Origin: Perkinsus olseni
Taxonomy: Eukaryota; Perkinsozoa; Perkinsida
Length of the DNA stretch: 47,445 bases
NCBI GenBank assembly: GCA_013115125.1
Contig: JABANN010000249.1
Coordinates: forward strand, 1 to 47,445
Reading direction: 5' to 3'
Part shown: in pieces, positions 21,135 through 32,844 of the stretch
Position numbering within the stretch: the stretch's first letter is position 1
Layout of the letters: each line of letters begins with the position of its first letter
Notes under the pieces: generated by a model
The model's database searches: none
The model's input: the letters and a program-made list of their open reading frames with translations, nothing else
Told to the model about the DNA's origin: nothing
Made by a program: the position numbers and the translations under genes

Positions 21135-22404
21135 TTGACGATGGGCATCTCTCTTGCATGTAGGCCGACGCTAATGATCAGCAGCAGCATCATCACCATT
21201 CGTGGAGAGGTTTGCTGTTGAGTTGATGAGCCTCAGTGGGCGCTCGAGTGGGAAGAGTATCATCACGGCCAGGACCTCAACGCAGGACCTCCATCCATAC
21301 CAACTCAGTGACGAGCACAGACTACCGGCCTGAGACTCTGAGAACCCGAAGAGGTCTCTTAGGCGAATATGGTGCTGTCTCGATAGGAGATGCGAAGGCA
21401 GGCGGTACGGGTCTCTTTGAGACGGCTTCGATACACGGGTTCGATACACGGGTTCCTTAACCCCCGATGCACATACGGGTTCGTTAACTCCGAGCGAATG
21501 CAACGATCATCTCTCACTTGCTTTGTAATTGTTCAGCTCACAATTCTTTTTCCGGCCTTGGGCCGTTCATCTGAATGAATAAAATTTGCACCGATGGTAT
21601 AATGGTACAAAGCCTTTGTAACAATGGACCAATATGATACTTTACACCTCTCGACGAGGCAACGCGCGATATTAACGAATATCTACCAACGCAGTCGCTT
21701 CTGTTCGGTTCCAGTGAAGAAAGGCTCAGAATATTGGCTGTACTTAGTCTCATGAAGATCGCTCTCTGATCCACCCTTTATAGTTAACTGTTGGTTGTCA
21801 AGTACTACTATAAGGCATCCCCCCCCTGCAGGACAGCAACACAGAACTGGGAGCTTGAAAGAAAGTCGTTGCGGTCAAGGCGCTTTTGAGCCCACATTTT
21901 GAGGGAGAAGTTGACGCCGACTGTACTGACAATAGTATGCTACTGCAAGCTTTATTGTGATCTTACGATACGCCAATACGGAAGAGTGCGGTTGTGCCGA
22001 AACTTCCTCGAAGGAAGACGATCTGGACCACACCAATAACCCTTTCCCACAGGGCAAGAAGAGAGACATGGTAGACAAGACAAGACCATAAAGACAAGAC
22101 GTTTTTGTATAAGAAAGTTCATCGGAGATAATCAGAAGCAAACCTCGCTTGTAACTGGATTTCGTACAGCCTGGGGTGCTACTCGGTAGGTTGCAGGGAA
22201 GCTGGCCCAGGTGGACTCAAGAATTTAAAAAATCAGGCGAAGTCTGGCCGAGAAGTAGCCCTCGCTGATCGCTCTCTGAGAGTGGCAGAACCTCAATGCT
22301 CGAGCACTTGCCACAATAGGGCGAGCCTGTGCTGCCGCTCTGAGCGAGAACAGAGAGAACTATTTCTACAGCCGAGATCATATGAAGGTTACTTCTTCTG
22401 GGTG
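21135..22404. other. Intergenic between convergent genes, no gene seen
   Basis: About 1.27 kb between the Aurora kinase (plus) and the three-domain secreted gene (minus). It has a tandem 13-bp repeat (TTCGATACACGGG twice near 21427-21452) with B-box-like character, but no supported exon. Confidence 0.5.
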
Positions 22405-23685
22405 TTAACCGAGTAGTTGCTCGGCGAGATTATGAATGAAATCGCCAGCGCCCTGGGGTCCAAGGTCAGACCCACCCTCGTCATCACTTGGCTCCTTCGG
22501 AGGAGCCTCGATGGCGGCAGCGCAGCCGAGGCTGCTGTACATGTGAGCGATCAGACCACGTGTCTCCAGCATCACCACGTTGCGGTCCGGATCGAAGGTG
22601 AAGTTGAGGCGACTGAATCCCAGCCAGTTGATTTCACGTAACACGTCATTGAGCGCAGAGTTGATAACATCGACGGAGATCACCACGCGGTCGGACTCCT
22701 CGATAACATCATACCTCGCACCTCCGGCCAGTAAGTGGGCGCCTTTGTAGAGAGCTGCCAAAGTTGTGGTATGCTGGTCCTTGAAGCTGAGTGACATCCT
22801 CGCCGTGTTGGAGTAAACGCAGAAGTCCCCGAAAGGGCGGCAGCGGTGACTACAGTTGGCTGTTGGCTTTGCTGTGGAAGTCGGAGGTGCGGAAGTGCTG
22901 GCAGGAGTGAAGGTTTGAACTCGCTTGAGGGTAACCACACGTAACTCATTGAGGAGGAGTGATATCACATCGGCTTTCGGGTCGTAGCCCAAGTTCATGT
23001 AGAAGAAGTCATTCGACAGACCAGGGAACCTCCCGTGCAGTCCGTGCAGCTGATTTTGCGGTATGAGAACTCTGATGAGGCTAGAACTGATCACGAAAAA
23101 GTTTACCTCGAACGGGAAGGAGTACTCGGCATTGTTCTGCACAATGCGGTAGAGGGCACGGCCGCGCTCCTTCCAGAACCCCATGGTGACTTCAAGCCTC
23201 GAAGATGGGAAGAAACCGTGAGTGTCGCTGATCTCATCCACGCTTTGATAGATGCCATCGGGGGATGTAGTTGTAACATTGCCAGCGTCTTCAGCCGGGT
23301 CCGATTCGTGCAGAAGCTCGAAGGACGCGCCAGCGGGATTAACGGTGATTCGGTTCAGCACCGGGTCGTAGAAGAAGACCGTGAGTCCCACCTCGTTGAA
23401 GGCCCCCGGATGATTTTGCATCCAGAAGTCCATTTGAATCCTGGGAACGTTCACAGCGACGATGGAAGACGCAAGCATCGAAGTCGGGAAAGAGGCCAGG
23501 GTATAGCTGTCGTGCTGAGGGGTGTAGATCTTGTACTTTACGGTGGAATCATTAAGGAAGTATAGCTCCGCTCGGACTTGGGCGGTTGTCCAGTTCCTCG
23601 GAGTATACAAACCCCGAGGAGCCTTGACGCTCTCTGCGCCAACCACACTGCATAGCTGCATAACGAGGATGTAGGGTAAGAGCAT
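22405..23685 (-). CDS. Secreted protein with three related domains
   Basis: Uninterrupted minus-strand gene. I prefer the ATG at 23685 (426 aa) because it opens a signal peptide (MLLPYILVMQLCSVVGA); an in-frame ATG at 23784 would add 33 hydrophilic residues. Three units begin alike: PRGLYTPRN, PDGIYQSVD and PFGDFCVYS. Each is followed by a strand pattern (AELYFLNDS, LEVTMGFWK, MSLSFKDQH) and a hydrophobic DFFYMNLGYDP or RLNFTFDPDRN-type strand near its end. A Thr/Ser/Pro linker (about residues 265-285) and N-glycosylation sequons are present. The first unit resembles the N-terminal domain of the protein at 6670-8175. A beta-rich extracellular or surface protein specific to this lineage is likely; the function is unknown. 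An element of the TGCAYGCRTGCA type lies 64 bp upstream of the longer start. Confidence 0.85.
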   Translation of the reverse strand: MLLPYILVMQLCSVVGAESVKAPRGLYTPRNWTTAQVRAELYFLNDSTVKYKIYTPQHDSYTLASFPTSMLASSIVAVNVPRIQMDFWMQNHPGAFNEVGLTVFFYDPVLNRITVNPAGASFELLHESDPAEDAGNVTTTSPDGIYQSVDEISDTHGFFPSSRLEVTMGFWKERGRALYRIVQNNAEYSFPFEVNFFVISSSLIRVLIPQNQLHGLHGRFPGLSNDFFYMNLGYDPKADVISLLLNELRVVTLKRVQTFTPASTSAPPTSTAKPTANCSHRCRPFGDFCVYSNTARMSLSFKDQHTTTLAALYKGAHLLAGGARYDVIEESDRVVISVDVINSALNDVLREINWLGFSRLNFTFDPDRNVVMLETRGLIAHMYSSLGCAAAIEAPPKEPSDDEGGSDLGPQGAGDFIHNLAEQLLG

Positions 23686-23847
23686 GATGAAGGTGGGAGG
23701 GACAACTGAATGGCCCGTTCTGCGCTTCACAGACTGATCTTGGCTGTGTGTGAGTGTTGCTTCTCCGTTGTTGCTCATAGTCAACGCAAGGCGAGAAGGA
23801 GTGTAAAGTCTTCTACTCAGGTATTCGGGGGACGGGAGTATTAGCTA

Positions 23848-23859
23848 TGCGCGCATGCA
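23848..23859. promoter_or_regulatory. TGCGCGCATGCA element, copy 7
   Basis: One-base variant, 64 bp upstream of the upstream ATG (23784) and about 160 bp upstream of the preferred ATG (23685) of the minus-strand secreted gene. Confidence 0.4.
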
Positions 23860-25071
23860 CAAGACGATCGGCGCACAACGAGTGACAGTGAGAGAGTTAA
23901 GCTAGCTCGATCCACGAGAGCAGATTCCCTTCTGGTTCATAACTCACGCCTTTGAACTTCGAATCGAGGCCCACTGATCAGTAAACTAATTCTGAAACTC
24001 AGAATCGAATCTGGGATTTATTCTACTCAGATTCAATTTTGCGTTTTTGAATCAGTCTAGTGACCGCAGATACTCGAAGTCCTTGGCATTCCCGAGTAGG
24101 GGATGGTGGACGCACTCCCGAAAATTCCCGGGTGAGGATCAAACTTTCTTAGCAACCTCATGTGACTCCATAGCATTCGAACCGGCCCTGGAAAGAGGCA
24201 ACTACTGTAAACGCGGGTGACGCATCTTACAGCGAAGCTAGCATCTCGCACGCAAATCGGTTGTCTAAGGAATACAGTTGGAAGTTGCTGTATGCAAAGC
24301 CTGCTTTTTATAGCGGTACATTCTCCCCCGACCACTATAGCCGGACCCCGACAAGAAGACAGAGCCCTATTGGAACTAATGCTTGTTGTTTGAACGTCCC
24401 TACTGTCTGTCTGTTAGCATTCAACCCTCGTCGTCTCCGACTTGGGTGGCGCCGTTCGTGGGTCGCTATGTCACTGACGTTGCTGAAGAAGAAGGCTGGA
24501 GAGACCACTGGTCTTAGGCGTGTAAGGCGGTGCACTTTGACCAGAGAGACGTTTCCCGTGTACCGCTCGACGTCTGAAGGAGCAGTTTAATCGAGGTTGT
24601 TAAATTGGTCCAAAAACCAGGACAGATCCTAGAACTGATAGTTCCCTGCCGAGAGTGACATAGAGATCAAGTTTAAGAGTCAGGACCGGTTGAGAGAACA
24701 ACCTCGCTATCTCTGATGATGCGTATCCCTAAACGGATTCCCCTGCAACTAACGAAGACAAAGGAATCGGGAATACGAGGGTCTCAGGCCCGGGGGCCAT
24801 GATCCCAGGGTGGTACAACACTTCCACGAAAATGAATAGCGTGATTACTCGCAAGAGGTTGAGTATTCCTGCGACTACTGGGAAGACTCTCGCTTCCTTT
24901 CCTTCTATTCTCCCCTTTCCTTGTGACCTCGACTCCAACGAAGCTCCAAGAGTTTACTAAAGCAGCACATCATTCACATCGTTCTACCTTCGACGACGTA
25001 CATCCTGGCATGTATCAACTACCTGAAAGCAGATGATCTCTTGAAGCCAGTTTCCTTGCTTGGTTAGTCGC
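23860..25071. other. Intergenic, no confident gene
   Basis: About 1.2 kb. A short plus-strand frame from the ATG at 24471 (basic, KKKAGETTGLRRVRR) and a minus-strand frame with one hydrophobic stretch near 24800-24870 are open, but neither has a supported start or splice context. I see no repeat of note. Confidence 0.4.
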
Positions 25072-26217
25072 TTAAAGGTGTGTAGACTCTACGCCAGCAC
25101 TAGGTGTCGAGTTTCCCTTGCTGTTACTGATGAAGGACAGCAGCTTGTTATCGAGGTCGAACTTCACGTTGTATGCCCGGAAAAACGGGTGCCCGAAGGA
25201 GGCACTTCTGAGGTTTCTCGGACGGATATTCATTCGGCACCACACGGCATCACAGGAGTGGACATAGTGCTTCGGCTCCATTCTGATTTCGATAGTATTA
25301 GGCGGATCTCCGATTTTGTAGCCGAGTGTTGGTAAATAGGGAAGAGCTTCCTTCCTCACCATACGGAGCAAGCCGTCCTCTTCTTGCAGCTGCTTTTTCT
25401 TCTTGATGCTCGACCGTGACCTTTCTCTGCACATCGCACTCCAAGTAACATCAATAATCTTGTCAAAATCTCTCTCAGAGACGTATACTGACGAAGCCCC
25501 GGAGTCAACCAGAGCAGGCTTCATCTCTTCGCTCCTACGTTGCGCATTCAACTGCTCTCCAAGAGAGTCTAAAAGCACCAGTGGACCAGCAGGGACGGCT
25601 ATTTTCGCGTGACCAAACATCAGGTCCCTGCTGAAGGGTATGTACGGCGCTTTGGCCGTCTCTGAATCGTCAAGGGTTAGCTTGCCTGTGATCGCGGGCC
25701 CTTGTTCGCTAGCATGAATGGAGTACGAGAGGGTGTCGATAACCCTTCGTTTCTTGAGCTGCTCCAAGAACGTCTCTGGGATGGTGGAGCGACCGAGCGA
25801 GAGACCCAGAAGGGCAGCGGAAGTCCTGTGACGACTGGGGTGTTTCATGACTAATCCGAAACTGAAGTTCTCAAGTGTGTAGTTGCCGATGCCGAGCGTC
25901 ACAGTGTGTTTAACATACTTGTACAGGTCATCAGACCCCAAGGCTACCGTCCATACCTTTCTCGAGAGTATATCATCACAAGGGTTCTCCGGGGGACAGA
26001 AATAGCATCCGTAAGGGCTCCTGCCACAGCTGTCTTTACCGAATACTTCTTCATACACGGGGCCGTAGAAAGCGAAGCTCCTCGCACTTCCGGAATCCAC
26101 CCAAAAGTTGAGTATCTGACCGTCCAGGGTGAGGGCTACGTGCCCTCTCGTGAACGGAAGGCTGATCGGCTCAGGTTTGACGAAGACGCTGAATGCCGCT
26201 AAGGGAAGGCTGCGCAT
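25072..26217 (-). CDS. Pepsin-like aspartic protease, secreted
   Basis: Family A1 protease, 381 aa from the ATG at 26217, which opens a signal peptide (MRSLPLAAFSVFVK); an ATG seven codons upstream is also in frame. The two catalytic motifs are FWVDSGSA (Asp41) and ALVDSGASS (Asp about 238), both DSG rather than DTG in the first lobe, which is still active in many A1 enzymes. A Cys-rich insert (KDSCGRSPYGCYFCPPENPC) follows the first motif and is shared by the other two copies here. No long propeptide is apparent between signal and first lobe, so activation may not follow the pepsinogen route. It is the copy least like the other two and has no Cys-rich gene beside it. Alveolate parasites use such enzymes in secretory and invasion pathways; a role here is inference. 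Confidence 0.9.
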   Translation of the reverse strand: MRSLPLAAFSVFVKPEPISLPFTRGHVALTLDGQILNFWVDSGSARSFAFYGPVYEEVFGKDSCGRSPYGCYFCPPENPCDDILSRKVWTVALGSDDLYKYVKHTVTLGIGNYTLENFSFGLVMKHPSRHRTSAALLGLSLGRSTIPETFLEQLKKRRVIDTLSYSIHASEQGPAITGKLTLDDSETAKAPYIPFSRDLMFGHAKIAVPAGPLVLLDSLGEQLNAQRRSEEMKPALVDSGASSVYVSERDFDKIIDVTWSAMCRERSRSSIKKKKQLQEEDGLLRMVRKEALPYLPTLGYKIGDPPNTIEIRMEPKHYVHSCDAVWCRMNIRPRNLRSASFGHPFFRAYNVKFDLDNKLLSFISNSKGNSTPSAGVESTHL

Positions 26218-26238
26218 TGTTAACAGACCAAGGGGCAA

Positions 26239-26873
26239 GGAGTAGGCTCTTCAACTAAAAATGGCATAATGCTAGCCCGTAAACGCGAACGACTCCAACG
26301 TGCTTCAGGTAATTATTGCTGGTTATGCGTCAACGTGACACAAGGCAGGTCGGACGCGAACCGGTCAAATGCGACATTCAGATTCTCTGTTATTTTGTGT
26401 TGTCGAGACCGGAAAAGCTATGTGGAGGTCTTACTGAGTGCACTTGGCCATGGAAAATCAGCAGCGCTCGAAAACTGCCCCTTTCTGTCTCATCATGATA
26501 GCGCGCGTCCGTCCAACTTCTGCGAGTAGACCGGAGCGGTAGGTTGAGTGTTGTTCAGGCTCACAGAGCTGCTACGATTTAACTCGTCTCGTAGTGCTAA
26601 ACAAGCTCACTGGCGGACACTCGTACAACACAGATTGCAGTTGATTTTCGACGGTGATTTTTCGGAAAGTTCTGGTATACAAGAACTCGAGTATGGTATA
26701 CGCCGGAATTGCTATACAAGTCGCTACCCCGAAAGGAGCCTCTTGATAAGCTATCTGATAATCGCTTGAAGACTTCGTGCGCTTCGTGCTGTGGACCCGC
26801 TCTACGATAACATCCCTCGCGTTGATGAAGCAGCCTGACATGCATTGCTAATAGACCGCCTTATCACGAGTAA
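26239..26873. other. Intergenic between divergent genes
   Basis: Shared upstream region of the protease (minus) and the coiled-coil gene (plus). No supported exon. No copy of the 12-mer element was found here. Confidence 0.5.
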
Positions 26874-29800
26874 ATGGCAACTAGTCACTCTAGCCGGCGA
26901 ATATCGGCCCAAGATATCGACCGGATGGCCGATGCAGTCCTGGGCATGGGCGAAGACCAAGAGGGAGATGGTGGGAGCTGTGCAGTGAGGAGATCCACTT
27001 GATTGTTCCAGCTCAGGATGGGCAAACTCTTGTGCTCGAGATCATTCCGGAAGGCCAGCATCAACGGCTGCTGGAGCGAGGCTTGTCCGCAGAGGTGGAT
27101 CAGCTTCTCCTCTGTCTTTCTTTCTGCATATACCACCGAGTTCGGTGATTCATCCTCAATCTGGATCGCCACACGCTGAGTCGCCATTTGGAAGATCGGA
27201 AGCCTTGCGAAATAGGTTCCTTCGTGACCACAGATGAGCTTTAGTGTAGAACTACAGTATTGTGTAGAATTGGCGTGACAGCCGGCGTCGCCTTTTGTGC
27301 TGACTCAGCACTTCTGAGAGACGTGACGATTGTACCATATACAGCATGATACAAGGAAAGCTCCGATCGATGAGCTCAAGAGAAGCTACAACATCGGCCT
27401 GCATATTCAACGTTAGAATGTCGTTCAGACCCGTCAAGACCGATTCCGAGGACAGCTGCTTCCGCCAAACCGGGCGGACCGCACGTAACTTCAACACGAC
27501 CGCAGAGCCTTGCTGGAAAAGTGACAACTATAGAGTGATGACCGCGGCTCTGGTGATCGGCTGGGATGTAGGTTCTCAATGGAAGGGAGCGTTTGCAGGA
27601 TAGAGAGAGTCTTGTGGAGAATGCAGGACTGCTCAGGAGAGAACTCCGAGAGATCGAGCAGGAGGCTCAGGTGAGAGTTGAAGGCCGCAGAATATGGGCT
27701 GTAGCCTGTCTATCCGAGAGCCACAGTAATCTTGGCTCAACGAAGAATGACTGGCTTCCAGAGATCCGTTTCGACCCCCGCTTGAGATTCTCACGCTCCA
27801 CGACTTGAGCCCAGCAGTAGAAATGTGGGGCTAGAGAAACTGACCAGTGTGGCGCAATCGGCACCAAAAACTGGAGAAGACCACTTTCGAATCGATAGCA
27901 CTCTATCATCTCGTTCAATGTGGTCCGCCTCATGCTTATCATTATGAGTACCTTTAGCGCCGGGAGTCCTGGCGAGTTACTCCATCTAATTGTGCTCAGG
28001 AACTGAATGTTTCGACCTGTGAAGCAGAGAAGAACAACATAAGAAAGGACAGACTAATCCTGGAACTCCTCCAAAGCGTGAGTCAAGCGGTGAATAATCG
28101 AAAGAAATGAGCGAATCTGGGTGTTGGAGACGGCCGGGGCAGGTGTTCTCGGTTAGGTACGGATCGGAGGAGGTCAGAAGGTCTCCGGTGGAGCGGTGAA
28201 GGCAGCGGAGCTCGAGGAGGCTCTGAGCGACATAATGGCGGCCCTGGCCGAGAGAAAGTTGGTGACCGAATATCGCTTCCTCAATTTTCCTTTTTCCCAA
28301 CTATTCCAGTTCGAAAGCGCGGGACCTCTCCTTTCAAACGGGGTTTATTCTTCAATTGGTATGTCTGGGGCTCCACAGTCGGTTCCTTATTGGAGGTCTT
28401 TTATATAGCATATCGTTATGAATATTAACGATGTCCGTGAGTCTATAGCCCAACGCCGATTCCGGCTTAGTTAGACTTATGTTGAGCCGATTTGGCCAAC
28501 CGATAGTCTTTATCGTCGCGGCTCTCCTTCCATTGGGGAGCCCCGCAGTCACCCGATCAACAGAACGACGCCGTGATTTTCCGCCCAGAGTGGATTGGGT
28601 CGGAGCGGGATTGCTGCGTTATATAGAAGCGGGTGGATGTAGCGTCCCTTAACTTCAGACGAGCGATGGATCTCCGGCTTCATCTAGAGTCGAAAGAGCG
28701 TCAATTGGCTGTACTACGCGAGGAGCTGAAGAAAGCAAAGCCGCAGGATGTACGCGCGGATCCTGTCCCGAACTGGATAGTCGGACGCCTTCAATTGACG
28801 CTAATGAAGCTCCTCTTTTCGACCGCTCCTCTTTTCAGGTCGAGGGTGAGATAGCAAGAGCTCAACGCGAGGTTGATCGAATGATGGAGCGGGTAAGATA
28901 CTTTCCGCCTGACTGACCCTGGCCGCCGCCCTCCTCGACTTCTCGAAGCCCAGCGTTCGGAGATCCGTGAAGAATTATGTGATGAGAGCTTGGTCGATGT
29001 CGCACGTCAGCGAGCACAGACAGGCTCCTACATGTCGTGTACTGGTATCAGGTGTATCATGCGCAACTGCGAGGTCGGGCTGATGATGATGATGATGCGA
29101 GAAGTCGGGTATATGACGCTGAAATGGAGTGCGGCAGACTTGAGCGGGAGAAAGTGAGTGAACTACTGCAACTGTCTCAGGAGGGAGATGTGACCATGAC
29201 TGAGCTCTACTCTTGAATGGTTCTGAGGGGCGAAATTGAGAGTGTCGGAGAAGTTACTGGCTCCGTTAGAGTGGGTATCAGCTTCTCCTCAGTTGGTGGT
29301 ACAAGCTCGGCTTACTAAGCTCGCATCCGAGCGGAATGGCATGCGCTTGGAAGCGGAGGAATACCGGAGTCAGGCCAAGCGTGACATCAGGGAAAAGAAG
29401 CAGATTGAAAAAGAGGTGATTCTATCGCCCAGGCAGTGGCTTGGCCTTTCGACCGCCTTTGCCTCTCAGCTTATCGCACATCCAGTGATGGTCGTTATGA
29501 TAGGGCTATTCAGATATCAGAGTCAGAGAAGCGTCTCGCGGAATCCCAGGCCTTGTCGAAGGAGCTGGAGATGGCTGAGAAGGAGCTCGAGCAAGAACGA
29601 GAGAAAATACGTCATTTGTAAGTGTCTCAAAGCCACCGAAGTATTGTATCTCCTGAGTTCATAGCGCGCAGTTGATAAGACTCCCACTGAATCAGGGCAT
29701 TGATAAGCCAGTCTTATCGTATCATACCCTTCTTATCATAAGAAGGTGTCTCACAACTTCTTTCAGCTTCAAAAAATATGAAATTTTGTGCCGATTTTAT

Positions 29801-30412
29801 TCAAGATTGAAGAAAGAAATTCCAAGTTGTACGCACCGAGATTTTCTATCATCGTTTTCGTTTCCGCATAAACTCACACTTGAGAATTTTTTTGTTTGGG
29901 GAGGGCGATGATGGGGAAGGAAAGAATGACCATGACGGGTGGGATTTAAAGGCTGTTCGAGGAAACTGCGCGGTCGTCTCTGCGGAAAGCTCTCTCTGGT
30001 CAAGGGCTAGATGGGGTGGGAGGGCGGGCTAGATGGGGTGGGAGGACGACTCTTCGGCAGGCAACAGCAGCTGGAGTCCCAAGAAATGGCGGCGCAAGAA
30101 GCCCATGATGCTGCTACAAGACTGCGACCTCAACCGGGAGAGCAGCGACACAGAGGACTGGATTGGCCTGTGCCCAGCTCGCTCATCCTCCCGGACCCAG
30201 TCTTCGCTAGAACCCATGCTTCTGATGATGAGGAGGAGGTCATCCTAGAACACGTGAGGCCTCGAAGACGAGTCGATCAGTCGATCTTTTTGAACTATCT
30301 AACGCTAACATCATGTGATGAGTGCTTGGCTGCTTTGTCCTCGCGGAGAGTCGGAATGGGGCCGTCGAGGCTACTGCCGTGTCGTCTCATTATAGCGGCT
30401 AGGGCGGGATGA
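26874..30412 (+). CDS. Many-exon coiled-coil protein
   Basis: Unknown family. ATG 26874. Supported exons: 26874-26970, 27012 to about 27096, 27599-27670, 28000-28077, 28178-28261, about 28640-28749, 28839-28892, from 28954, 29052-29153, 29293-29415, 29514-29617, and a C-terminal exon somewhere in 29953-30412. Most are phase 0 and each reads as charged heptads, e.g. LLRRELREIEQEAQ, LRLHLESKERQLAVLREELK, EMAEKELEQEREKIRHL. Exon 1 (MATSHSSRRISAQDIDRMAD) lacks a signal peptide. The protein is therefore a long cytoplasmic coiled coil, of the kind found in basal bodies, centrosomes and cytoskeletal linkers. Its C-terminal frame is ambiguous, since two frames are open through 30030-30250. It may continue into the EF-hand exons downstream, which would make a single calcium-responsive coiled-coil protein. 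Confidence 0.5.
28437..28477 (+). repeat. Dispersed 41-bp repeat, copy 3
   Basis: About 80% identical to 18485-18525. It falls in an intron of the coiled-coil gene, whereas copies 1 and 2 are upstream of genes. Confidence 0.55.
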
Positions 30413-30613
30413 CTTCAGTCGACTGTGACTTGTGTACTACGCAATAGACTAGGGTGGAGTAGTGAGTTGCTGTGAGAAACCCGAAAAAGGCAGACGCTTA
30501 GAACGCTATGGGAAAGAAGAACATTGCGACTGTCTTGAGCAAATCAAGCTAGAATAGTGTGAAAAAGGACACAAAATTTTATTAAGTCTGGACAGAAAAT
30601 TGCGATTTGGATA

Positions 30614-31199
30614 ATGCACTGCTCTCTGTCTTCTCGCATACAGTATTGTATGCCCGTACTTGGTGGTCAGGTTTTGGACTCTAGCCAGCTGGACCCCCGA
30701 GCTAAGGAGTGTCTATGGTTACTCAGAACTAACACTGGTAAGCACCACAGTTTGGCCAGGCGGCTAGCGGCAGCGGACGCCGACGGCGACGGACTACTGA
30801 CTGTGGACGAACTGATTGAGGTGGGATTTACTACGGCGAGTCCGTTAGTGATAGATGGGACTCATCTGTCACAGGTGCTTCCTGCTAGACCAAAGCCTGT
30901 GCGGTCGGTTGTGAACAACCTGTGCGATGTTGTGAGCAGAGCTGGAAGTGAGTCTCTTGCTCCGCTGAAGAAGTCTCAGTGCAATATTGTGCTTCGGTGT
31001 TGTCGCCAATCTCGAACTCGATTGAGGTCCTTCGTTCTGGCACTCGGTCTGCACTCCCCTCGAAATTCTGATCAGAAAAAAGTGCTTGGCCTTGCCTCGC
31101 GATTATATTATGATGGAAGTTGGAAACGACGTGCACGAGATGCTTAGTGCCTCTTTTCAAACTTCTCCCTGGGAATCACACGGTGTCAATCATAATCAT

Positions 31200-31230
<31 letters not shown>

Positions 31231-32844
31231 GTCACTTGTATCAAGATACAATCAGAATGAGTTTTAGTCGTTGACCCTAAGGAGAATCGAGACAATAACA
31301 CCTACGTAGGACCTAGGATCGTCACCTTTTTGTTAACTGTGTGAAAACTAGTAACAGGGCAATATTTCCTGTACTAGGCGGATAAGCTCTATACAGCTCT
31401 CATGCTGACGGAAGGTTCTCACAATCTGCCACCTTCGGAGTGGTTTGGTTCGCGTTGGTAACTTCGTGTTATATGATTGCAGTGTTAGTCTGCTGGTGAG
31501 CAGCGTAGCTGAGAGAGCAACAGCAAGCTTGCTCAACTTTTCCTCCGGTAGAGTTGACATCAATTCTTTCATTGAAGGCTTCTTTAGTCATGAATTGGGA
31601 ACTCTGCAGGCGCAGGTACCAACCCCGGCATCCGGGACCAGGATGGCCATCCCCTTGTGGCCTGGGTTGACTTGCTTCTCTTGGCCGATCAAGTTGGGAA
31701 GCCTCCCGTCGACTCCGAGAGGCTGGTATATCTGGAGAGCGTTAAGATGGAAATTTGGATGTCCCTTGTCCAGGCGCGGTTGCAAAACTGGCTGGTTTGG
31801 AGGGCGCGAAAGAACCAGTTCAACGTGGCTGAGATTCTCAAAGCCTTCGAGAACCGAAGTGCTATTCACCGCCTCGCTGCGATTTGGTGATGGTGTGGTA
31901 GGTGGCCCTGATGACTCGGAACTCCTCGGGTTCCTCACGAATGAGCTCGGAATCAGCAGAGATGATGCGAAGTTCCTGGCAGCGTCCGAAAGCCTGTGAG
32001 ACCATACGCGGCTTCTACTACTGACGAGGGTTCTGCTGTCAGGCTGGGAGATGCTTTCTATTTGACGCTACCTTCTTGGTATGCTCCAGTCACTGCAGAG
32101 GAGCTCTGCTGGATATTGGAATCTTTCTTCGAGGCGGTAGGCCTTTGGATTGAGGATGATAAGCGTGCCAGGCAGAAGACTGCTGCAGAGCATAAGAGTG
32201 AGAAGGCACTGTCGTTGTTGCCATTCATGGTCAACGCGAGACGGGAAGCGGCGTGAAGTCTTGCTTTCAAGCTTAACATCTCGAGGGGAATCGCATACAG
32301 TCGGCACCTATTGAGTATCACTCGCTGACTCATCTCATCGGATGACGCACTCGAGGACAACGTTTGTTGATGGCCTTATAGAAGAGTTCTGCATGAAGAG
32401 ACACTCCACTGGCTGCGAGGCTGGTGATTCGAAGTTGCATCCTGAGCGTGCTCAGGTACCTTCGTCACCAGGCGGTCACTGCCAACGCTACTGCTAGCGG
32501 CTGCCTCCGAGATTGATAACTCATCCAGCAGCGGAGATATCCCCTGCTCAGTGTTTGCGGACTTAATTACTCGGCTGAAACTAGTGGATTCTGAGGATGA
32601 GGCGGCAGTGATAACAAGCACGTTGGCGAGGGATGTTAGCGACCCTGAGAAGCTGGCGAACACTGGGGTGGGCTTATCGTCTCCAGTGTGCTGTGACTTC
32701 ATTAGAGTCCCTTCCCTCTAAAAAACATCGAACTGCAGGCTATTTTGTTCTGTTCTGTAGGTCAACGTATTCGACTTGGAGAACCATTACGCGAAGGAAA
32801 CATGGAGGAAGCTGATGACGAAGTGTCGCCACCTGGGAAAATGA
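30614..32844 (+). CDS. Spliced EF-hand calcium-binding protein
   Basis: A canonical EF-hand loop, DADGDGLLTVDE, is encoded at about 30776-30811. Further helix-loop-helix-like pieces follow: FSSGRVDINSFIEGFF (about 31530-31590), DQDGHPLVAWVDLLLLADQV (about 31640-31700), then helical exons (SLVQARLQNWLVWRARK; VTAEELCWILESFFEAVG; SVFADLITRLKLVDSEDEAA). The last exon (32761-32844, VNVFDLENHYAKETWRKL) has a CTGTAG acceptor and a TGA stop. Only the first loop has all the usual Ca-binding side chains. Internal splice sites are not resolved, and the start at 30614 is only the first ATG of the open stretch. The exons may belong with the coiled-coil gene upstream (200 bp AT-rich gap). Confidence 0.45.
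31195..31232 (+). repeat. (CAT)n microsatellite
   Basis: About twelve CAT/AAT-type units near 31190-31232, ten of them perfect, in a probable intron of the EF-hand gene. Confidence 0.9.

Noticed and set aside
21405-21470. tRNA gene suggested by repeated GGTTCGATAC-like motifs
   Set aside because: Only a short tandem repeat; no cloverleaf can be drawn.
23035-23565. A 176-codon plus-strand frame
   Set aside because: Fully inside the minus-strand three-domain secreted gene, which has a signal peptide and repeated domains; the plus frame is a shadow.
24471-24590. Small basic protein on the plus strand
   Set aside because: 39 codons, no homologue in the window, no splice or promoter support.
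31195-31232. His-rich peptide (HNHHHHHHHHHR) as a metal-binding protein
   Set aside because: It is a CAT microsatellite in one frame with no supported start or splice context.
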